A DNA stretch of 64,000 bases from Acarospora socialis (Eukaryota; Ascomycota; Lecanoromycetes; Acarosporales; Acarosporaceae): the NCBI GenBank assembly GCA_025617375.2, contig JAMYGW020000009.1, positions 1,605,081-1,669,080 of the forward strand, read 5' to 3'. Shown here one piece after another: positions 9,283 through 21,201 of this stretch; positions within the stretch are counted from its first letter, which is position 1, and each line of letters opens with the position of its first letter. The notes beneath the pieces were generated by a model that made no database searches, was not told where the DNA came from, and saw only the letters and a list, made by a program, of their open reading frames with translations. A program made the translations under genes and the position numbers.

Positions 9283-12165
9283 CTATACATGCAGTTCATG
9301 TGTTCTCATTGGACAGCGAAGAGGTTGGTCATCTTCCACCGTGACTAGGTGTTCCTTGTCCGCGAACAAGTAGTGTACGCGTAAGACTTTTGGGGACAGC
9401 GGAGCTGGGTCGTAAAACCCTAAGATTTGAGACTATGATGGATGAGCAGAGGACTTGGAATAATTCTCGAAGCGACTTACTTTTACCATGTGCCGGGGTA
9501 TATCCAATTGGCCCGAGTCGACCAACGCCGCGACGGCGATGGTGACATCAGTGACCTCGCCTGGCTTCCAGAGATTCTCATCTGTAGCATCTGGTCTGCC
9601 TCTCTGTTTTGTTTGCAAGACCCCATACTCCGCCTTTAGGATGACCAAACCGCCTTTGTTTCTCTCTCGACGTTGCCGACGTTGGACTTGATCCCTCATC
9701 AGACTCGTTGCTTCACCAGCTTCCACTTTTCGCTTGTCGAGCAATTTCCGAAGCTCTTTCCGTCGCCTTGCCCTGTCCTCTTTACGTTGTCGCCGAGCTG
9801 AGGTTCGAATGAAACCATAGTCAATGGCGATATAAGTTGCCCAAGGCACAGCCAACGCCCACATGACAGCCTCCTTGCTCAGAGTCTCCGTGGGACATAC
9901 GGCGATGGGAACATCAATCTTCTGCCCCAGCCGTTTCCAGGAGACTGAAACAATCAAACCCCGTGCACCTTGTAGCCCCACGGCAAGGCCAATGCTCGTA
10001 AAGTCACCAACCTGTCGCGTGCCTTTGAGCGTCCAGGCAAGAGAGAGGTCGAGTCCAACAGTTCCCTGTATTTCCAGCCTGACCCCACGAGCGGCCTTGG
10101 TAGCTACCAAGCTTGACGATGGGTCTGCAGGGTCCCCAGAGCCAGTCCACTCAGATTGAAGTGGAGGACCGGAAGCTTTGCCAAAGACGTCCCTGCCATA
10201 TAGCACCGAGAAACTGCTACCGTATGGTGAAGCATCCACTTGAATGTCCCAGGATGTTTGAGCATCGACACGATTTGAAGGCCTTTGATTAGGTCTCTCG
10301 GCATACTCTGATTCGGCGCTAGCTCGTTTCTTCTCTGCATTGTCGTCCACGTCCTCTTTCGGTGATGGTGCAGGCAAGAGCTTGAGACCAACAGACATGC
10401 TGCTGGTGCCACCTTCTAAGGCATACGGGACCTTAGAGTTCACTCCTAAGCTGATGAAAGGATGAAGAAGTTGCGCGACGGCATGCGGCCAGAAGGATGC
10501 ACCGCTGGACCATGAACAGAACGCAACCTGACGAACCCCGAGCTGCCTTGTAATCTGTATATCTGTAATCGGAGGGACACGCTTCGGTAGATCATGAAAA
10601 GTTGTCTGCAAACGGCAGACAACCGGCCGCGTTCCTTCGGTCACGGTGATGGCTCTTGTCACCATAGCCTGTACAACGCGCCGAGGCAGAATGAGGGTGT
10701 GGACGGCCAGCATGGACCCTTGAAGAACGGACGCTATCGAACGGCCATTGCTCGATGCACTTGACTTCTCCGGGAAAGTATGCTTCAAACTGGTTCCGAG
10801 CGAAAAGTTCCGGGCGAGTATAACGGGAATTTGCGGAACAGCGTTCTATGTGGGATATTGTTATCAGCTACCAATTGCCTTACTAGTAGCTCAACCAGGA
10901 TTACGAGAGGATGACGGACCTGTAGCTCGGATTGCTCCGTCTCGTCGCTGCCAGATTCCACTTGTGGTGTCAGTTGCACAAGCTTGCCCCCCATACCTGT
11001 TGTGACAGTTAGCTCGGGCACATTTTCTTTCGCAGCATCAGACCAATGATGGTTGGTTGACGCTGCTTCACTGGACAAAGAGGCGCCTTGAACACCAGGC
11101 CAAGGTGGTAATCTAGCATCAAATATCCTCCCAAGCCATGGAAGAGACACATTGAAGCTATGCTTTATATTTAAATTGGTTATTCGCACAAGAGGGCGAT
11201 ATGCGTTGGATTCAGGAGGATCGGATCCACAGGAAAACTGAGGGAATAGTCTCGAGACGGGCAACACTCTGTGTTTGGAGCTGAAAAGGTAAGGGTGAAA
11301 CAACGGGACGGCATTAACACGTAGAGTGATTTGTCCCTATACATAAGCCGTTAATCATGTGAACACTAAAGGGATTGCGATTGTTGAGTCTCGGTCCACT
11401 CTCCGGTTCCACTTCAAGTGTATATATAGGTAATTGAACAGGGTAAAGTTGACCGACCTCGCTATTTACAAGCTTTTCCAGAACAGCTCGCTCCCTCCTT
11501 TTCATGATGGCGACCAGCCATTGCCTAAACTCCTCCTTGCCCATGGCCTTGACGCCAACCTGCATCTGCTCTGCTTCTCCGGATCGGCCCATGGCCCCAC
11601 CCAACCCCCATTCGGCCCGAACGCCCTCTTCGCCGAGCAGATCATACACCACCCGTTTGTGTGGATCGATCAACGTCTCATACGCCTGTTGTATTCGACT
11701 GTAATGTTGCTCGGCCATAGCACGTCTATGGGGAGGCTGCTTATCCGGGTGGAAGAGCAAGGAGAGCGAATGATAAGCCGCACGGATCTGTGCTGACGTT
11801 GGGGCTGGCGATTTGGACAAGGCGAGTATGCTATAGTAGTCCGCGCCGTTCGATACGTCGACGCGCTCGAGAAGATCCTCGTCGTCAATGCTTTCCTCCT
11901 CGACGAGATCGCGTGCTGCCGAAGTGCTGCCATCAAGTACTGGCGCAGGCTCGTATTGCTCTTCATCGTCAAAAACGTATTCCTCTCTAGACGCCGCAAA
12001 GTCCCTATGATTATTCATGCCACCCCTCGCCATGTTTCCACTTTCACCTGTGCCTCCTTCCGGCCTGTCCAATTCATCATCGTCGCTGCCGCCCGAATGT
12101 GAGAGGTCTTCGCCGTCGTTCTGCCCTGACCGATGCCTGCCATGCAAACCGGAGCTATCTTCCAT
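9283..12165 (-). CDS. DNAJC11-like mitochondrial J-domain protein
   Basis: Four exons on the complementary strand: 12165-11458, 11336-10920, 10845-about 9477 and 9419-9283. The acidic N-terminus (about 1-105) precedes a J domain (about 108-175) with intact HPD (139-141, LFHPDKQ). Exon 2 opens with GQITLRVNAVPLF, matching the start of the DNAJC11 middle domain. Exon 3 ends with the DUF3395-type block ILKAEYGVL..DVTIAVAALVDSGQL. Exon 4 encodes FYDPAPLSPKVLRVHYLF and ends LRCPMRTHEL, like the animal C-terminus. DNAJC11 works with MICOS/SAM at mitochondrial cristae junctions. About 875 residues, larger than the 559-residue human protein because of disordered inserts. Problem: the obvious last donor (GTAAGT at 9480) is phase 0, while the clearly conserved exon 4 frame needs phase 1, so the last junction is uncertain (non-standard donor or sequence error). 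Confidence 0.8.
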
Positions 12166-14468
12166 GTTCGACCTCGCCTGAAATATATGCTGGTGCTGCT
12201 CGTCTGGAGCAACAGTCCATTGCTCCGCGAGTATGGCGACGATGCACTACTATAAAAGCCATGCTTAATTTCGGCGGAGAGAGTTTAAGGTTCATCGGTC
12301 CAACCCGGGACCGGGGCTTAGTTCGGCTTAGTCATCACAAGGTCCTCTTCCTCATTGTTTCCTGTCAAAGGTACAACAGTACCGTCCAATATCTCTCTTG
12401 CAGCTTTGTTCTGACGAAGGACTTCTCTAACAGTTGTCTAACTGATGGTCACTCTCGAATTTAGGGCACTCGATAGGCATATGTCCATCTCTGTATTGTT
12501 CAGAGCGCTAGGGCACTCTTCTGCATGTTCTTAATAGGCGCTCACTTGCAGGTTAGAACGGAGCCCCAAGGGCTTTCGACTATGAGCACGTTTTCAGAGT
12601 GTGAACGCAACTCCTTGTGAGCAGAGAGCGCCGTCCGTTAAAGGCCTCTCATGGGACCACGTACGGAGTAGATGGGTTCTACAGACGGGAAAAGTTGAGA
12701 TGGACACTGATAGATCCCTCCTACCCTCTGCAGATTGTTATGGCCGGCCTTGTCTCCGGTGGCAAGCTAAGCCTTGATTTGGTCCGCTTTCTGACAAGAA
12801 ATCCTAGCCCTGGTTCAGCGGTCTGCCCCATGGACGTCGTGAAGCCAGCATCATATCAGGTTCTCGCCGTCTTCTATAATAGCGAGCGGCGCAGCCGAGG
12901 ACCAAACAACATTGCCAGCCGGTGACACACATCTCAGACGAAAGAGGCAGCATATATCGCCGTTGGGCATGGGACCTGCATGAGACAGTACCTATCCACG
13001 GCTTCAGTGATGTGCTTGTCTGGGTACGGCATGACAAGACATGAATGTGCCTACTCTTTAACTCCGATATGGCGCAAGCTGCGAGGCGCTACTCTCCTGA
13101 GTCGGGCATCCGGCGAACTTCTCTTGTCCATCGCCGCTTGCTGCCTAGGAGTGAGTCATTTCAGCCTCATCGACTCATACGACTGTCTAGGTTTTGTCAT
13201 GTCAGCCGCCATGTAACATTCTGTTCGCCTTCGGCCTTCGACCTTCAACCGGCTCGGGTCATGCTATTCTAGAAAGTGGCTCGTCAAGTCAAATCAGACA
13301 GCACCAATGAGGTATGAGTATCGGTAGATCGCCTCCTTGTGGTTCATATTAGTACCTGACATCGGCGTCTATGCCGGTAACGACGAGGCCCGAGAACGGA
13401 AATGTTTCGGGTGACCGCATCATTCGAGGATGGCATATGTGGCTGCGAGATCCAATTGCCTGGTCACCGCTCCATTGCAGCATTCTCTTCTGCTGCCACT
13501 CAGAATCATAGCGGAGTGGCCGTGAGATCCCTCCATCGTTGATGGCGATATCTGGATCGGGAGGTTTGAGAATAACTGGATGGAGTGTGCATACTGACGA
13601 GTAATCTGTAAAAGATTGATCTTGGCTGTGTCATGCATGCATCAGCATGCATGTGCCGAGCCTTTCTGCCCTCTCACACCACAGTCACTGATCGAATCAA
13701 CCTCCCCACAACCCACGTATGAGTAGTGTAGAACCTGGTCCCCTAAGACAGAGAACATTCGCGACTTTCTATTTTGGGTACTCGTACCTCGTACCCGTAC
13801 TGAACCTGGTAGCCGGAACAGAGAGTATGGCAAACCATGGTGATGGGAACAATAATTGGTCGCTTTAACCTCAGCTTAACTTATTGCCTTGACTTATTCC
13901 ATCACAAGATTCCACCTACAGCGCTCAACATATAGCAAGCCTTAACAGTTCTTGTACGGAACTGTGTTCGTCATGTATGGGCACTTGCTGCAAATGCGCT
14001 GTGTTGCTGGAGATACCTTATGTTACAGTTTTCTTCCCACATGGCGGCGCAGCAAACCTACAGTACTTACTACCTCCAACACAAGAGTCAGCAGTGGCGT
14101 GCCGTGGCAACGTCACCCTGATCAACAACTGTTTTCTCAGAGCTGAAAACCGAGAACTTCCCGGTTGCGGATAGCTTCGCCGTGCAGATTGCTCTTGCAT
14201 TCACCAATTGCTGTTCACAGCGTCGATATGCTGCAGCGACATGGACGGTCCTCATCCCAGCTGGCAATCACTAACTCTAGGCTTCACTGATGTCCTTTTG
14301 AACAGGTAATCATTGACATAGCACCATTTCTTGATTCACTGTTCGGCTGTTCAGCTGATAGGATAGTGTTACCAAGATCAGGATCTACACAAGATCTCGT
14401 TAGCTACCTTACTACGTACTTATACTATCCCTGTTCTCCACTTCAACAGAAAGTTACATAGAACAAGT
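12166..14468. other. Intergenic, 2.3 kb
   Basis: No supported coding region. Contains a perfect inverted repeat at 13,632-13,653 (9-bp arms of CATGCATGC around ATCA). The rest is unremarkable spacer and the promoter of the AAA ATPase gene. Confidence 0.45.
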
Positions 14469-16295
14469 ATGGGCTTTCAAAAGTCACGCTTCTTGTCGCC
14501 TCCCTCACTGGCGATGGAAGGCAACAACACCGCTGGACCAAGTCTCACCCAGCTGCCTGCCAACATCCTCGAAGCGTTCATCCCGGGCTACTCTATCATC
14601 TCCAAATTCCTTTTAGATGTTCTGGGCTTCGATATCTCCTTGGTAGTCTCGGTATGCTTCTTAATCGTCGCTCTCGGCACGTCAGTCAAGTTCCTCTGGA
14701 GACATGCTTTTGCACAATTCTCCAAGTATTTCATGAGCTCCATCAGCATCGACTCGGACGATGACATCTACGACCACGTCATGGCGTGGTTGGCGGAGCA
14801 GCACATGTCGCAGGTCTCTCGCTCGCTGATGGCCAAGACGGGAAAGGAGAGCGCTTGGGATTCTGCGGAAGATAGGTTCGACGAATACGATTTCGATAGT
14901 AGCACGCTCTTCAACTTCAGCAATTGGGACGCAAAGATTCCTCCACGGTTTGAGCCGTATTTTGGCCAGCATCGCTTTTGGCACAAACGGCGGATCTTCT
15001 TCTTCGAACGCGAACTGAAACAAGTCATCGCGTCCGGATGGGCTGGAAGTACGTTCAAAGAAGACGAGACCATAACCTTGACATGCATTGGCCGCTCGAC
15101 CCGCCCGATCAAGGACCTCATCTTGGAATGTCGAGAGAGGTACCTCGAACGAGAGAATTCTCGAACGGTCGTCCGACGCCCTTCGCCCAAGGAAAGCAGG
15201 GTGAGAGGCAGGAACGTGTGGACTCGCGTTGCCACGAGACCGTCCAGACCGATGGAAACCGTCGTGCTCAACCATGACGAGAAGGCCAGGATCCTGGCAG
15301 ATATCAATGAGTATCTCCATCCCGCCACGCCCGCCTGGTATGCCAATCGTGGTATTCCGTATCGTCGGGGTTATCTCTTTCACGGGCCACCGGGTACGGG
15401 AAAAACGAGTTTAAGTTTCGCTCTCAGTGGTATATTCGGTCTGGATATCTACTGCATCTCTCTTCTCGAACCTACACTCACCGAAGAAGATCTGGGACTT
15501 TTGTTCAGCAATCTTCCTCGACGCTGTGTGGTGCTGCTGGAAGACATCGACAGCGCTGGGCTGAACCGTCGAAACGATCGAACCGGAGAAAATACGACCG
15601 AGAAACCAGACGGACAAACCGAGATTGGGAGAGAAATTGCAAAAGCGTTCAAGTCGGTACATGAAAATAACGAAAAAACAAAGCAAAATCAGGGCATCTC
15701 GTTGTCAGGTTTGCTCAACGCCATCGACGGTGTTGCCTCTCACGAAGGTCGAGTGCTGGTCATGACAACCAACTATCCCGAGAAACTGGACGATGCTCTC
15801 ATCCGGCCCGGGAGAGTGGACATGATTGTGGAGTTCACCATGGCCACCGAGAAACAAATCCGGGAGCTTTTCATCCGGATGTATTCGTCCGATACGCCCA
15901 AACCAACGAAGCAACTGGCCAACGGCAATTTTCACCGGGCGGTTGGTCGCGACCTCGATGAACAGATCAGTGATGGGGACGCTCTCAAGAAAGGTGGTAC
16001 TGGCATGGCATTCGGCAAACCAGGACACAGCATTTTACCACTTCCGGAATTGAAGGGAATCGCGGACGAGTTCGCCAACTGCCTCCCGGAGGGCAAGTTC
16101 ACACCGGCGGAGGTGCAAGGCTTCCTCCTCACCCGGAAGAAGGAGCCGAAACGAGCGCTGGCGGAGGTCGTCGCGTGGAGGGATGCCCAGCTCGAGGCGA
16201 AGGCGGCCAAGGCCAAAGCCAAAGCCCAAGCCAACACCAACAGCACCGCAAAGGAGGATGTGAAGCCAGAAACAGAAGGCACGGCTGATTGTTAG
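14469..16295 (+). CDS. BCS1-like AAA ATPase
   Basis: Intronless, 608 residues. Order of parts: one N-terminal transmembrane helix (about 57-75), a BCS1-type N-terminal domain (about 78-290, with FWHKRRIFFFER and ITLTCIGRSTRPIKDLI), then an AAA module with Walker A GPPGTGKTS (306-314), Walker B VVLLEDIDSA (354-363), and sensor/arginine-finger region VLVMTTNYPEKLDDALIRPG followed by RVD. BCS1 itself inserts the Rieske protein into complex III. Moulds carry many paralogues of unknown substrate, and this one, with a loop of about 40 residues after Walker B and a Lys/Ala-rich C-terminal tail, looks like such a paralogue rather than the housekeeping BCS1. A Met at residue 16 is an alternative start. 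Confidence 0.88.
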   Translation: MGFQKSRFLSPPSLAMEGNNTAGPSLTQLPANILEAFIPGYSIISKFLLDVLGFDISLVVSVCFLIVALGTSVKFLWRHAFAQFSKYFMSSISIDSDDDIYDHVMAWLAEQHMSQVSRSLMAKTGKESAWDSAEDRFDEYDFDSSTLFNFSNWDAKIPPRFEPYFGQHRFWHKRRIFFFERELKQVIASGWAGSTFKEDETITLTCIGRSTRPIKDLILECRERYLERENSRTVVRRPSPKESRVRGRNVWTRVATRPSRPMETVVLNHDEKARILADINEYLHPATPAWYANRGIPYRRGYLFHGPPGTGKTSLSFALSGIFGLDIYCISLLEPTLTEEDLGLLFSNLPRRCVVLLEDIDSAGLNRRNDRTGENTTEKPDGQTEIGREIAKAFKSVHENNEKTKQNQGISLSGLLNAIDGVASHEGRVLVMTTNYPEKLDDALIRPGRVDMIVEFTMATEKQIRELFIRMYSSDTPKPTKQLANGNFHRAVGRDLDEQISDGDALKKGGTGMAFGKPGHSILPLPELKGIADEFANCLPEGKFTPAEVQGFLLTRKKEPKRALAEVVAWRDAQLEAKAAKAKAKAQANTNSTAKEDVKPETEGTADC

Positions 16296-18845
16296 ATCTG
16301 GTGACGAGCTTGGGTGGCCCACAGGTTCAATTGTACAAGCACTTCTAATATCCGAAAACGTCGGACTACTGTTGTATCACGCGGTAATGAAGACGAGAAC
16401 ACGCTGGCTACGAGACATGGAAATCGGATGAGCAACGTCTTTTATCCCTCTCCCATGAGAGTCGGAGGACGAAGTAATGGTAGCTGGGATCATAAATGGA
16501 TGTCTTTTCTTCATCAGTGGCGAGGCGAATCATAGTTGATAGAAATTTTATTTTAGAGAGCGGCCATAATCAGAGAGGGAGTGTTTTAATGCCATTATGT
16601 TTCTTCAGACACTTTTTCGCGCCCCTCATCCTGCACATAACCCCCAATCAGCCACATCGACAGGCACTCCGTCAGTCGAGCTTTGCCGCCCGAAATAAAC
16701 ATACGTCAGCAATGTCTTGAAGCAGGCGCGAAAGGGAATGATTCCATCGAATGACACGATCCAGATTGGCCCTTTGTGTGACTCGACGGTGTGCCCGGTA
16801 AAATCAATCTGCAGAAGCGGAGGCCGTCACAGAGATGCCGGCGTCGATCGCGTCGGTTGGCGGGCTGGCGTCGTGCTTTGCCGCTGGGTCGCGTCCAGCG
16901 GGACCTGCCTACCACTAGAGTATGGCTTTAAACTCCACGACGGCAGCCAATCGAAAATATCATCGTAGCTATCTTGAGGTAAGGGCACGCGTATGTGTTT
17001 CCTGTTGAACTAGCTCCGTAGCTATCTAGATCAAAGGGCTTTGGTTGCTCAAACTCGAAGACTCGCCCGTGTGGGATAGCGTGTCAGGCTCTCTTACCTA
17101 GTGACACCGATCCTGCCCGCTAAAGGCAAACAAACATCTCACCCAGTAACACCCTCTCCGGAATATGCATTCCAGACGACGTACTGTAGATGTACTGTTC
17201 ATTGTAAACGCTGAATGTTCCAGTGGCAGCTGCCAAGTGAGTCGAGTCATTGTGCCTGATACGTTGACACTGCATTGCCTACTATGTAAAGTACCAATTG
17301 TAGCTTCTGCAATACCCAAGGTATTCAGCCTGTGCGAGGTCGAGTCGTGTCACTTGCGCGCACGAAAGCATCTCCAATTGGGCATCCCCTTCCTCCGAGG
17401 CTAGTTATTTGACTCGCGGTTTCAGAAGTGATGAGTTGCACCAATCGTCCTTTCTGCATCAACGAGAGGGTTGTCGAACCGGATGACTGGATTGAGACGA
17501 AAGCCTGCTGAGATCTCGCTTATCCTGGGTATTCTTCAACCGAACCTTGCATCTCACCTCTGATTGGTTTACATTGATCAGTCAGTCCCTAAAACCCCAT
17601 GCCTGGTGCCGTTATCGATAGGCTTTTAGACAAAGCAACCTTCCTTGTTTCCCCTTTGTTCTCTCCCACCTCATACCAATCGATCATTCTCACTCGCAAA
17701 TCATCTCCGCTTCTTCCTTCAGGTACCATACACAAGGGTCCTTACCGTTTCGTTAGCCAGGCACAAGAGACCTACCACCCAATCGGAGGCACATGTCGAT
17801 GCAGGTACCAAGGCATTCGTCCGTGCTTCAGGTCCCGTCTCTCCCAGCTAGCGATCAGGATGGTAAAACTTGTCCCGGCTACTCGCAGGGCAGCTCCTCG
17901 TCCTCTCCTCTCGTGCTTGCCCCTTATCACGGGCTTGCCAAGTCGTATCATACCTTGACTGGCCCCGTTCTACCAGCTCTGGCTGGCTGCAGCTACTCGA
18001 TCCTTTTTCATGGCCCGCTGTTTCATCCCAGGCAGCTGGACTGACTGGCAGATCGTTGCCACGGAAAGTCTAGATGCTTCAACACTACCACACAATGCTT
18101 GTCCAGCAGCACGAGAGCGCGTACTGGGCTCGTGCTTCCACTCACCGACGAACCTGGTAGAACCGCCTATAAATCTGATACTCCTCACCTCGAGAAGTAT
18201 CTTCCTCTTTCTTCTATCTTCACTTTCGGATTGCTTCTTCATTTCATTCCAGTGCTAGATCCTCTCCTTCTCCTACATTCACACAGTCGTGCCTGGAGCA
18301 GACCGCCGATCTTTCGGGACTTCTGTGAAGTTCCTCTAAGCAAGCTAACACTCATTCACTCGGTCCTGTGAATTCTCGAAGACCGGAAAAGTCCTCTTTG
18401 TTCGCGCACTCGAAAGGTATAGACCACTCCATTCATTACGTCCTGCCTGTTGAGTTACAATGCTATTGTTTCGAACAATGAATCCAGCCAGCCTCATTCA
18501 TTCTTGATTCTATTCAACACTGCAACAATGAGTCGGCCCTCGTCTTTATATACCTCGAGCATTCTCTCCCACTTCGATCTTATTCTCCACACTCTCCATC
18601 TCTACGAAACATCTCTAAAGGCGTTGATCGCTAACCTTGTACATCTAGCCTTCTCTCACGGCTTCTATCGGCATCGATCCTGCTTCTCTTCTTCCTTTAT
18701 AAAAGCGACCCTCCTCGAGCGACTGCATTACTTGTACAAGTTTGCGAACGATCTACGACTCCACGTCTTCTGCATATCCGACTTACACTCTTCGTCCGGC
18801 ACGAAGCATATCCTCCTCTACCCTGACACATACTACAACATCGAC
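16296..18845. other. Intergenic 2.5 kb including the LPMO promoter/5' leader
   Basis: No supported gene. From about 17,600 the + strand becomes strongly pyrimidine-rich (CTTC/CCTC runs), typical of long 5' leaders of secreted-enzyme genes in moulds. The frame of the LPMO is open from 18,450, but that extension has no signal-peptide logic and is rejected as coding. Confidence 0.4.
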
Positions 18846-20108
18846 ATGCCTTCTACCAAGTCTGTCCTCATGGCTGCTGCCATCGCCTTCTCCGGCACCG
18901 TTTCCGCTCACATGCTCATGGCTACACCTAAACCATTTGAATTTGCCGACACCTCGACAGCTAATGGTCCGCTTAAACCTGACGGATCTGATTACCCATG
19001 TAAATCGGGCAACGCCAAATTCAACGTTCAGGGCTCCTCTAATACAATGCCCCAAGGCTCGACACAAAAGTTGAGTTTCACTGGTGGCGCCACTCACGGT
19101 GGGGGTTCGTGCCAAGTTTCTCTCACGGCGGACCTCGTGCCTACCAAGAACAGCGTGTTCAAAGTCATCCACTCAATCGAAGGCGGTTGTCCCGCCAGGA
19201 ACACTGCTGGCAACATTGGGGAAAATGCCGGTGCAGCTGATCCGGATACTTATCAGTTCACCGTTCCTAAAGACCTTGCAGCTGGTGATTATACTCTTGC
19301 CTGGACCTGGTTCAACAATCTCGGTAACCGCGAGATGTACATGAACTGTGCCCCGATCACCGTTACCGGCGGGAGTGGCGGGTCGGGCAACGGCAGCGTC
19401 AAGCGGGACGAGGATAGCCTCATCGGCGGTGCATCGTTGAACAAGCGGGCGGCGGGGAGTTTGAGCAGTCTCAGCGCTCTGCCGGATATGTTTGTTGCCA
19501 ATGCCGGCACTGGCTGTGAAACGGCTCCCGGCTCGGGAAATCTTAAATTCCCCAATCCCGGGCCCTCTGTCGAAGTACTGGTATCGGGAGAGCTTAAGGA
19601 CCCCGTTGGCGGTTCCAAATGTGGTGCCTCGACTGGTTCAGGCTCTAGCCAATCACCTAGTGGCCCATCCTCTTCCGCTTCTGGCTCGACTGCCACTTCT
19701 GTCGCAGCGCCACCAAGCAACACCGGCGGCGTCTTTGTCCCTGTCTCCAGCGCCGCGTCCGGAGCCGCCTCTTCTCCGAGCCCCATGCCCAGCGCCGCCC
19801 CCACGGTCGCTTCCTCGCCACCCGTCGCCGCACCTTCATCAGGCTCCTCCGCTCCCGTCAACGGCAGCGGCTCGGGCGGGGCCCAGTCCGGCCCTTGCAC
19901 CGCCGAAGGCTCGTTCAACTGTGTCGGCGGTACATCTTTCCAGCAATGCGCCAGCGGTGCCTGGTCCATTGTCCAACCGATGGCATCAGGAACCAAATGT
20001 ACACCCGGCCAGACGCAGACACTCAATATTGCAGCTGGCAAGCGAAGCGTCCGCTTCTCGCGTGGACACGCTCACCGCCGTCACAACTCCTACCTCGATA
20101 CCTACTAG
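18846..20108 (+). CDS. AA11-family lytic polysaccharide monooxygenase with C-terminal X278-like module
   Basis: Intronless, 420 residues. The signal peptide (residues 1-21, ending SGTVSA) is cleaved just before H22, which then becomes the N-terminal copper-binding His. The second brace His is H84 (GGATHGGGSC). Y165 (REMYMNC) fits the axial Tyr. Mature numbering (1, 63, 144) is close to that of characterised AA11 enzymes. HMLMATPKPF and DYPCK are AA11 hallmarks. AA11 enzymes cleave chitin oxidatively. A Ser/Pro/Ala-rich linker follows (about 255-350), then a Cys-containing module at about 351-385 (CTAEGSFNCVGG..GTKC), the X278-type putative chitin-binding unit common in this family, and a basic tail. 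The start at 18,846 was chosen because it gives a proper signal peptide. Secreted; role in chitin turnover or mycoparasitism is inferred. Confidence 0.92.
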   Translation: MPSTKSVLMAAAIAFSGTVSAHMLMATPKPFEFADTSTANGPLKPDGSDYPCKSGNAKFNVQGSSNTMPQGSTQKLSFTGGATHGGGSCQVSLTADLVPTKNSVFKVIHSIEGGCPARNTAGNIGENAGAADPDTYQFTVPKDLAAGDYTLAWTWFNNLGNREMYMNCAPITVTGGSGGSGNGSVKRDEDSLIGGASLNKRAAGSLSSLSALPDMFVANAGTGCETAPGSGNLKFPNPGPSVEVLVSGELKDPVGGSKCGASTGSGSSQSPSGPSSSASGSTATSVAAPPSNTGGVFVPVSSAASGAASSPSPMPSAAPTVASSPPVAAPSSGSSAPVNGSGSGGAQSGPCTAEGSFNCVGGTSFQQCASGAWSIVQPMASGTKCTPGQTQTLNIAAGKRSVRFSRGHAHRRHNSYLDTY

Positions 20109-21201
20109 ACATCTCTAACCACGTTCGCGGGATCGGACAGTTTCTTCTTCATGTAACATTTTCTTTTGTCTACCGGGTGGGGGCTAGACATTTCTTTGTA
20201 GATATCATGTAGATGAGAAGCATCTTGGCGGAGTCATTAGGTATGGGTGGTAGAATTTAGGGTAGCCTTGGACAAAGCCATTCGGCAAATATCAGATGTG
20301 AAATTACATTCTTTAACAAAGCGAGTTTCGAAAGAATAGGAATTCTGGATATGTGACACCAACGCTGAATCCATATTTCGAGTAGCAGTGCAGCCGTAGT
20401 GGGACTAATCAAAGCAGCCATGTTTATCTCTCCCCAACATTTCGTCTCACAACCCTATGAAAACAGGTCGCTGCAATCGAGACTCATTCGGATGAACAAC
20501 CTTGCAGATGAAAGTCTGGCTCCACGATGGTCTTCGCCGTTGTCGCCGCACCCTTCATCCAGCCGAAGCACTGTTACTCACTCGTATCACTGTAAACCAC
20601 CTTGTTCAATCAACTCTCCCTAATCATAGTAAAGAAGACATCGTGAAATGTCCAGGCCGCACTCACGCCAGTCTCAACCGGGGAGGTGAATAATGCTATT
20701 GTCTCCCAGGTCCTCCGATCCACATCCACACCCACATCCGCACCACCCAGAAGTCAAAACAGTTCGGCGCTCATCTCCAATTGCCCCTAGCCACGACTTG
20801 ACTCGTACCTAGAGTCCTTCGTACCGTAGTCACCTTGACCCAGACATCTTACATGAGGGTAGTTGCCTAGGTATGGGTACTCAGGGTAGGGGAGTAGAAG
20901 AGAGGTTGGTTGGAAGCTATCTAGACTCTGGGGAAGATAGACGAGGGTAGCTGCTTGCTACACGGCTTTGTGTGGCGAGGTGGGGCTTGTGCTGTTCTTT
21001 TCGGGCGCCGGCGTTGGTTGGTGGCGATGGGATATATGAGGGCCGCGATTTCTCTCTCGACACATAGAAAGATAAATATAGGTCTATCAAGCTGTGTAGT
21101 TATGAACCTTGACATAACCGCGGCAAAATGACCAAACGTCTCACCCGTTGCAACTCCACGCTAAGGGTGCAGCAGAAATCCCAACAGTTCTCAGAATGCT
21201 C
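20109..21201. other. Intergenic between convergent genes
   Basis: No supported gene, only 3' flanks of the LPMO and the DUF3433 gene. Contains several GTACCTAG/CCTAGGTA-like short palindromic words (20,800-20,900). Confidence 0.4.

Noticed and set aside
14682-15383. 233-codon frame antisense to the AAA ATPase
   Set aside because: Shadow of a clearly conserved gene on the + strand.
18450-18845. 132-residue N-terminal extension of the LPMO
   Set aside because: It would bury the signal peptide and the N-terminal copper His, which must be exposed by signal cleavage.
19289-20041. 250-codon frame antisense to the LPMO
   Set aside because: Composition mirrors the Ser/Pro linker on the other strand; no domain.
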